Shown one piece after another: positions 57,430 through 64,000 of a stretch of 64,000 nucleotides of DNA. Source of the DNA: Hibiscus mutabilis (Eukaryota; Streptophyta; Magnoliopsida; Malvales; Malvaceae); the NCBI GenBank assembly GCA_019671005.1, contig CM033745.1:46123241-46187240 (forward strand), read 5' to 3'. The first letter of the stretch is position 1, and each line of letters begins with the position of its first letter. Position numbers and translations under genes: made by a program. Under the pieces are notes generated by a model. It saw only the letters and a program-made list of their open reading frames with translations, made no database searches and was not told the origin of the DNA.

Positions 57430-57670
57430 AGCAAGCTCTTCTCATTATAGACTTCCTCATTCTTCAAATGGATAGACTCTTTTCATTAAGAGTTTCTTCG
57501 ACGAACTCTTCTCATTGGGAGTTCTATCTTCGCTGGGCAAACCCCTCACATTATGAGTTCTTTCTTGGCTGGGCGAACTCTTCACATTAGGAGCTCTTTC
57601 TTTATTGGGTCTCTTCTCATTAGGAGCTCTTTGTTTGCTGGGTGAACTCTTCACATTAGGAGTTCTTTCT
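57430..57670. repeat. 36-bp tandem array in the 3' UTR of element B
   Basis: About six copies of a 36-base unit containing CTGGGCGAACTCTTCACATT then AGGAGTTCTTTCTT. The unit is a multiple of three, so one minus-strand frame stays open as a repeated SPSxERxPNxK peptide. I regard that frame as a by-product of the repeat. Confidence 0.85.
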
Positions 57671-57903
57671 TCTTCATCAGTTTCTTGTCAACACAAACTA
57701 AAGTGTTTGAATGAGGGTTAGTATGACCCTAATTTTCTATATGATGCATGAACCGTGACTCATTGAGATTAATCAATCAACTTATGCTCTCTGAGGATCC
57801 ATTTCGATGCTTCCTTTCTATGCTTCTTTATATTTTTTTATATCTCATCTCATATTCAGAATTGGCCGTCGAAATCTCCTCTCTGTGTTTCTTGCCTTTT
57901 GCT

Positions 57904-57933
57904 CTAAAGTGCCCTTTCGGGTTTTCACTTTAG
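57904..57933 (-). ncRNA. Conserved hairpin 1, element B 3' UTR
   Basis: Element-sense strand: CTAAAGTG, AAAA, CCC-GAAA-GGG, CACTTTAG. The outer stem is 8 perfect pairs; the inner stem CCC/GGG closes a GAAA tetraloop of the GNRA type. Confidence 0.55.
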
Positions 57934-57944
57934 GTTGCTTTTCT

Positions 57945-57971
57945 CAAAGCGCCCTTTCAGGTTTTCACCTT
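57945..57971 (-). ncRNA. Conserved hairpin 2, element B 3' UTR (weak stem)
   Basis: Core AAAA-CCT-GAAA-GGG is conserved, but the outer arms AAGGTG and CGCTTTG pair poorly. It lies 11 bases from hairpin 1. Confidence 0.35.
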
Positions 57972-58075
57972 ATTTCTTTTTCTTTTTCTTTTTCTTTTTC
58001 TTCTTCTTTTTCTTCTTCTTTTTTTTCTTTTTTCTTTTTCTTTTTTCTTTTTCTTTTTTCTTTTTCTGATTTGAT
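57972..58075. repeat. Polypyrimidine low-complexity tract (TTTTTC/TTC)n
   Basis: Almost pure T/C run on the plus strand, so A/G on the element sense strand. A similar shorter run is in C at 52570-52620. Confidence 0.85.
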
Positions 58076-59060
58076 CAAACTGACCGCATCGATGACTCGA
58101 CAATCAACAATTCGAACTTCCTTTCTTGACAAAAGATCACGGAGCTACAAACATTCTCATTCAATCTGGATAGCTTATCCAACAACAGATCCACATATGT
58201 GAGTACTATCATAGCTCATTGATGTCTCGAAATCATCTTCAAATTTCATAAATTGTACCAACTAAGACACTGCCAAGTGATCACAACAAGAAAGAAAAAT
58301 GATAGAGATATCAATAGTATTCCTTTGATACACATAGGACAGAGAATGGACTAGTTCTAATCATGATAATATATTAATGTAGTTCTGGTCATGACATCAT
58401 GAACACAGAGATAAAAAATTATTATTCTTTGGGTGGTAGAGTTTATTGTCAATGACAATTCCATATCAATCTGGGGATCTTTGCTAAAGCTTAACATGAC
58501 ACTTTTTCTGCAACAATCTTCATGAACCTTGGGTTCCAATTCTAGTAAGCCATCCTGTCTCTGAATTCCTGCCAGTGTGAGACTCAATAACATCTTTGCT
58601 TTTATACACTCTTCTTCAATAACCCAGAGCGTTAAAGTTAATCTGCATCTTTCAAAACATAGCATTACCAAGAAATTATCTGCTTTTATGCATTATATCA
58701 GCCATTTCGTGATGCTTTATTATTTAAGAAAGCTCGAAAGAGAATTCATGAGTTTTATTGAAGCTTATAAGTAGAAATAAAATGAAGTTTTTGGAAAAAG
58801 TCATGGAAAACTGGAACAACAAAATCAAGAAAAAAAACCAGATCTTCGGGCATCCATAGCATGAAGGATTTAGCAACCCTATCGACCAGATATATCCTTG
58901 AGCTGGAACTCTTACCCAACATACTTTGAACACTGTCAAGATGTTTATAGATGTGAAAACCCTTCCAAAATGCTAGGTTTTCGAGAGGTTCTAATTGCCA
59001 GATGCCTATTCTCACATATCTAAGCCACCCTTTACGGGTTTTCAACCCAGATTATCCTTT

Positions 59061-59098
59061 GGTTTCAAGATGCCCTATGCGGGTTTTCATCTTGAACC
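59061..59098 (-). ncRNA. Conserved hairpin 3, element B 3' UTR
   Basis: Arms GGTTTCAAGATG and CATCTTGAACC pair over 11 bases with one bulge around core CCCTATGCGGGTTTT. Equivalent to 52532-52569 in element C. A stemless core copy precedes it at 59031-59055. Confidence 0.55.
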
Positions 59099-59133
59099 CC
59101 CCATTTTCTTTTCTTTTCTTTTATCTTTTTATT

Positions 59134-59167
59134 ATCTAAAGCGCCCCTTTGGGTTTTCACTTTAGAT
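59134..59167 (-). ncRNA. Conserved hairpin 4, element B 3' UTR
   Basis: Arms ATCTAAAGCG and CACTTTAGAT pair over 10 positions (one G-T type) around core CCCCTTTGGGTTTT. The stem sequence is of the CTAAAG class seen in hairpin 1. Confidence 0.55.
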
Positions 59168-59179
59168 GTTTCATTTTGT

Positions 59180-59206
59180 GAAGTGCCTTTTTTGGGTTTT
59201 CACTCC
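59180..59206 (-). ncRNA. Conserved hairpin 5, element B 3' UTR
   Basis: Element-sense arms GGAGTG and CACTTC (6 pairs including one wobble) around AAAA-CCC-AAAAAA-GG. Confidence 0.4.
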
Positions 59207-60420
59207 GTTTTTTCCTCTTTTTCAATCTCTTTTTGAATTCTTCAAGCATAATATTTCTTAACTGAATCTGAGTTCACTAGCTTGTGAAACTCTTCGCCAT
59301 TCATTTCAGTTAAGATCAATGCTCTTCCGGAGAAGGCCTTTTTGATAACATATGACCCATCCCAGTTAGGCATCCATTTCCCACGGAAATCTCGATGTAT
59401 TTGCAAGATCATTTTTAGCACTAGATCGCCCTTTTGAAATTCTCTGGGCTGAACCGTCTTATCACGAGCTCGCATCATTGTTTTCTGGTACATTTGGCTG
59501 TGACAGATAGCTTTCAGCCTCTTTTCCTCGATGAGGTTCAACTGGTCAAATGGAGCCTGCACCCATTCTGCATTATCCAACTTTACTTCAGATAAAACTC
59601 GAAGAGATGGAATTTCAACCTCTATTGGGAGTATTTCCTTTGTCCCGTAGACTAAGAAATAAGGTGTTGCCCAGTAGAAGTTCGTACAGAAGTTTGATAT
59701 GCGAACAAGGCAAATGACAACTTCTCATGCCAATATTTGTATGTGTCTGTCATTTTTGATATAATCTTCTTGATATTTTTGTTTTTCGCATCTACTACCC
59801 CATTCATCTTAGGGCGGTAATTCACAGAATTGTGATGAGTAATTTTGAACTATTCACACGCTTCTGCTATTACTTTGTTATTGAAGTTGATGGCATTATC
59901 AGTAATGATTCTTTCTGGTAATCCGTATCGACAAATGATCTCCTTCTTTAAGAACTTACAGACTGTAGATATGGTGATATTAGCATATGAAGCTGCTTCC
60001 ACCCATTTGGTAAAATAATCAATAACCACAAGGATGAAGCGATGTCCATTATAGGCTTTAGGGTGAATTTGACCAATGACATCCATGCCCCAGACGACAA
60101 AAGGCCATCATGAGTTCATCGCATGTAAAGGTGCAGATGTACCATTTACTCTGTCAGCGTATATATAGCATTTGTGACACTTCTTAGCATATTCAATGCA
60201 ATCTCCCTCCATAGTCGACCAGTAGTAACCATATCTCATTATTTTCCTGGCCATTGCAAAGCCATTAGCATGCATTCCACAAATTCCATCGTGCACTTCT
60301 GCCAAAATTTCTTTGGCTTCTTGGGAATTTACACATCTTAACAAAATTTGACCTTTACCCCGTTTGTATAAAATTTTACCATCAAGCACGTATCTCGAGG
60401 CCATTCTTCTAATGGTTTGT
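59207..60420 (-). pseudogene. Element B integrase, disrupted
   Basis: Zinc-finger region 60108-60404: EVHDGICGMHANGFAMARKI, YYWSTMEGDCIEYAKKCHKC (intact HHCC). Catalytic core 59850-60086: MDVIGQIHPKAYNGHRF, VIDYFTKWVEAASYANI, YGLPERIITDNAINFNNK, which carries both Asp blocks; the Glu region falls in a broken stretch (59600-59850). C-terminal module 59242-59580: MYQKTMMRARDKTVQPREFQ, GDLVLKMILQIHRDFRGKW and GSYVIKKAFSGRALILTEMN, ending VKKYYA. Stops near 59848 and 60107 separate the parts. Confidence 0.88.
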
Positions 60421-60639
60421 TTGTCATTATCATTCGTCTCCTTGGGATAAGTTTGGTATTTGACATACTACAAGATATCAAAATACCAGAGATTTACATA
60501 TGTTTCTTCCTCTATGCTACAATAGTGTGCATAGGTATTGTAACTCTACATCTGGATTGACACCATATCCTCAGGTCTGTTGGCCAAGAATACTGAAGCC
60601 AGTGTAGCTAAAGCATCTGCCATCGGTTATCTTCCCTAG

Positions 60640-61010
60640 GGATGTATGTGAGAGTAATTTATTTTATCATTTAAAGGATCAACTTTCGATACTCAATCAA
60701 TTTGACATATTTTGTTTCCCACTCTCCTCGGAGTTGGTAGATGACCAATGCTGAATCTCTATATACTTTCAAACTTTCTATCCTTCTTTCAACAACAGCT
60801 TGCAAACCCATGACACATGCTTCGTATTCTACCATGTTATTGGTGCAAAGAAATTCTAACTTGCTTGTGAAGGGATAATGCACATTGCTTGGGGAGATTA
60901 ACACTACCCCAATTCCTCATCCTAAGGCATTAACGACCCCATCAAAATACAGTTTTCAAGTTTCATTATCTAGGATTCCATTTTCTTCCATGAAGATATT
61001 CATCACGTCC
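60640..61010 (-). pseudogene. Element B additional archaeal-type RNase H, disrupted
   Basis: The recognisable core 60671-60904 has LCTNNMVEYEACVMGLQAVV (E), VYRDSALVIYQLRGEWETKY (D) and LIEYRKLIL. The N-terminal D-G-A strand (about 60920-60960) and C-terminal MADALATLAS block (about 60590-60640) are out of frame. It corresponds to 53894-54400 of element C. Confidence 0.82.
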
Positions 61011-61014
61011 TCAT

Positions 61015-62462
61015 CTAGAAATCAAAGTTCAGGGGCTCATAATCTTTCGAAGCACGACTTGCCAGGAAGTCTGCTATGGCGCTTCCGTTTATTACCTTCT
61101 GGATCACATATACTATGTTGAATTCTGATAGCAGTATTTTCCAACGAGCCAGCCTCTCAGTCAACGCTGGCGCTTCCATCAAAAACTTCAATGGGTCGAG
61201 CTGAGATATCAACCAAGTAGTGTGGTATAACATGTACTGTCTGAGTCTACGGGTCACCCAAATCAAAGCACAACATAATTTTTGAATTGGTGAATACCGT
61301 TCTTCACACTCTATAAAATTTTTGCTTAGATAATAAATGGCTCTTTCTTTCTTCCCTGTCTCATCATGTTGCTCCAACACACACCCCATTGAATGTTCAT
61401 AGACCGTCAAATAAAGGATGCGTGGTCTTTCTGGAACCGATACGACTAGTATCAGAGCATTCGTCAAGTATTTCTTAATCTTGTCAAACATTTCTTGACA
61501 TTGTTTATCCCATTCTCTCGGGTTATTCTTTTTAAGCAATCTAAAGATTGGATCGCATTTATCGGTTAGCTAAGAGATGAATCGAGAAACATAATTCAAC
61601 CTCCCAAAGAATCCTCAAAATTCTTTTTGTGAATTAGGCGATGATAGTTCTGAAGTGCCTTCACCTTATCTATATCTATCCCAATTCCTCTTCTAATGGT
61701 AACAAATCCCAGGAGTTTTCCTGATCTTACTCCAAAAGTACATTTATTGGGATTGAGTTTCAACTGGTACTTCCTCAGTGTTAATAACAACTTTCTCATG
61801 TTCTGGATATGCTCTTCCTCAGTCTGGGACTTGGCAATCATATCATCCACAAACACCTCAATCCCTTTTGCATCATGTCATGGAACAGGGTTACCTGGCT
61901 CGCTGATACGTTGCCCCGCATTCTTAAGTCCAAAAGCATTACTTTGTAACAATATGTGCCCTATAAGGTTATGAATGTTGTCTTGTCCATGTCTTCCAAA
62001 CTCATTTGTAACTAGTTGTACCCTAAAAATCCATCCATGAAAGAGAACCATGAATGTCCTAATATATTATCAATGAAAATGTATATGAGGCAAAAGAAAA
62101 TTATCCTTCAAGCTGACTCTATTCAAATCTCTATAATCCATGCACATGCGTACTTTCTCGTCTTTCTTTGGTACCGAGACTTTATTGGCCACCTATTATG
62201 GATAACGGGATACTTCAAGAAAGCCAGCATCAACCTGTTTTTGTACCTCTTTTATTATCTTTAGTACCATCTCTGGCCTCAAGTTTCTAAGCTTCTGCTG
62301 AACCAGTTTACATTCTGGCCTTATGGGCAATTTGTGTACCACTATGTCGATATCCAATCTTGGCATGTCTTGATATGACCAGGTGAATACATCTTTATCC
62401 TCTTGCAACAAGTCAATAAGCTCTTGTCTAGTTTTTAGCGAGAAAGTAGTCCTTATCTTCAC
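61015..62462 (-). pseudogene. Element B reverse transcriptase and RNase H, disrupted
   Basis: RT N-terminus 62196-62462: DKDVFTWSYQDMPRLDIDIV and VQQKLRNLRPEMVLKIIKEV. The active-site block is at 61596-61856: MFVDDMIAKSQTEEEHIQNM and LNPNKCTFGVRSGKLLGFV. The thumb and RNase H are at 61015-61539: MFDKIKKYLTNALILVVSVP, GCVLEQHDETGKKERAIYYL and YSPIQKLCCALIWVTRRLRQ. The palm between 61860 and 62190 is frameshifted. These are Tat-lineage wordings. Confidence 0.88.
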
Positions 62463-62684
62463 CTTTCTCTTGATCTCATATGTTCCCAGATTCAGGATCT
62501 CTATTTCTTCTTTGTGAGGTAAGATTTGTTTGTCTTTTTTTTTCTACCAACCTCAATAATTCATCATGGATTTCATATTCTATTTCATCATCGACCTCAT
62601 TGACTTTCATTAGACACACTGGCCGCTCAAGACCTACTCCAGGATTAGGTTCAAGATCATTCAATGCAATTAATAGTTGAAGAC

Positions 62685-62822
62685 CTACAAAGAAAATAAT
62701 AATATACATTTGGAAAAGATGCGAAAAAAACAAGAAACATGTTTGCCATTTGTGAATTAGCATGAAATCATCTTTATTAAAGTAAACTGATATGAAGGCC
62801 CTTTACAGATAATCCCCTATAC
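62685..62822 (-). other. Candidate intron between protease and RT of element B
   Basis: 138 bases from CCCGCAG/GTATAG to TTCTTTGTAG/GTC, with a pyrimidine-rich acceptor. It falls between the NHYVPLPAG block, which ends the protease-side region, and the LNDLEPNPGVG block on the RT side. Ogre-type members of the Tat lineage are known to splice an intron between protease and RT. Confidence 0.5.
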
Positions 62823-63992
62823 CTGCGGGCAAAGGTACATAGTGGTTCATGGTATTTACTCTACTTTATTCTTAGACACTAGAGAAAAATCTTCAGCTGT
62901 GCAATTGTCGAGCACTTCTCCAGGGAAACATGGGCGGATCTTCTCCAAAAATCTTCCAAGTTGAGCCCCTTCAAAAATTCCTCCCACAAAAAGTCCCTCC
63001 ATGTCATTACCAAAAATCTCCTCCTCATACAACCTTATAGTTTCCTGGTTGACCTCTTCAAGTTGCTTTTCAACATTTTCAAATCGCCAGGACTTAAAGA
63101 TACCAGTTAAATTCGGGAAAGTCATAGGCTCAAAGAATGTTTCACTTCCCAAGAAGCGAGCCCTCCTCTGGCTTTCTCTCTTCTTCAAATCTTTTTGTCG
63201 CTACTAAAAACTGAGCTGAAATCCGAGCCTAAAGTAGTCCTTCTTCATTATCATAGGCTTTGGTCACAAACATCCTTGGAGCCATTTACCAAGCCCTTTT
63301 CCAGTCCTCGCCTCCTGCCAAGAGTCTCTCGGATTGTCATTTTGGTACAATTTGACAATCTTGGTTGCGGTATTGGCCTCCCTTCAGTAATGAATGATGC
63401 GTTTATGAATTCCAAAGCTCTGAATGAACATTTAAAGGCATTCTCACTTGACTCAATGTATGATGCATCAGTGGTCACATAAGCAATAATGTCCTCCTCA
63501 CCCCCCGACACTGACTAGCTTCCATTCTATTACAAACTTGAGCTTTTGATACAGTGAAGACGGTACTGCCCCTGCCGAATGGATCTAAGGCCTTCCAAGC
63601 AAACAATTGTATGTTGGCCTAATATCCATTACCACAAACTCCACATTGTAGACTGTGGGCCCGATGAGAAACGACACTTCAATTTTACCAAGATCGTCCC
63701 ATGTTGTACCATCAAAGGCTCTTACAGTGTTTTTGTATGTCTTTATATGTGAATGATTGATCGACAACCTCTGTAAAGTGACTATCGACAAGACATTCAA
63801 TGTTGACCCATTGTCAATTAATACCTCTGGTAGTTCATAGCCCTTGTAGTGCGTAGTGATGTTCAGGGCCTTTACGGATCCCATTCCTCCTTTAGAGATC
63901 TCGTCATCAGTGAATGTGATGTAATTATCGACAATAATATGACTCACGATCCTGTCCAACTTATTCACATATATGTCATTTGGCATGAACAT
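62823..63992 (-). pseudogene. Element B aspartic protease and protease-RT linker, disrupted
   Basis: The protease (63585-63992) has LPEVLIDNGSTLNVLSIVTL, with D-N-G-S at the catalytic position as in many Tat elements, then TVRAFDGTTWDDLGKIEV, VVMDIRPTYNCLLGRP. After stops, linker frames 63251-63511 (NAFKCSFRALEFINASF) and 62856-63188 continue the Tat-type polyprotein to NHYVPLPAG. A one-base deletion near 62856 breaks the frame before the candidate intron. The gag part lies right of the window. Confidence 0.85.
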
Positions 63993-64000
63993 TTGATTTA

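Noticed and set aside
57457..57654. Open minus-strand frame with repeated SPSxERxPNxK
   Set aside because: Frame produced by the 36-bp tandem array; no start context or conserved neighbour supports a protein.
57807..58202. 131-codon plus-strand frame rich in Ser and Phe
   Set aside because: Translation of the polypyrimidine tract at 57972-58075 in the 3' UTR of element B; composition artefact.
58755..59045. 96-codon minus-strand frame in the B 3' UTR and the 91-codon frame at 52205-52480 in C, considered as an extra conserved ORF
   Set aside because: The two frames occupy similar places but their translations do not resemble each other, so I have no support for a shared protein.

Overview
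The window is repeat-dominated, AT-rich nuclear DNA of a flowering plant, most likely a eudicot. The evidence is nested plant Ty3/gypsy elements of two lineages (Tekay/Del chromovirus and Tat), a hAT and a CACTA-type DNA transposon, and fragments of plant VDAC and kinesin-13 genes with plant-style GT-AG introns. I found no intact host gene, no RNA gene and nothing prokaryotic. Every coding region seen is decayed or belongs to a mobile element. The species cannot be named from the sequence.

Layout. (1) 4-3657: a decayed hAT transposon on the minus strand, inserted in the long terminal repeat (LTR) of the next unit. Its 8-bp target duplication ends at the first three bases of the window. (2) 3658-20792: a Tekay-type tandem array LTR1-E1-LTR2-E2-LTR3 on the plus strand, with LTRs of about 3.2-3.3 kb and decayed gag-pol. 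(3) 20793-27566: a third Tekay copy (E3) in the opposite orientation, whose integrase region is cut by the array. (4) 28238-32344: a CACTA-type element that carries spliceable pieces of a kinesin-13 motor gene and at least one other exon-like segment. (5) 32345-45480: intergenic DNA with a 1.5-kb solo LTR (CCTTT duplications), a 2.6-kb solo LTR, a diverged LTR start, two Tat-like LTR fragments and several short tandem duplications. (6) 45774-48865: a VDAC (mitochondrial porin) pseudogene with recognisable exons. (7) 48875-54789: the 3' half of a Tat element (C) on the minus strand. (8) 54790-64000: a second Tat element (B) on the minus strand, apparently inserted in the RNase H region of C and running off the window.

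How the parts relate. The order of events can be partly read. E3 came first, then the Tekay array landed in it, then hAT landed in LTR1. C lies next to the VDAC relic and B lies inside C. The two Tat elements share a structured 3' untranslated region: repeated hairpins with a constant CCC-loop-GGG core and changing, complementary stems, plus a different tandem array in each element (34 bp in C, 36 bp in B). These hairpins and the kinesin-13 capture are the most interesting signals.
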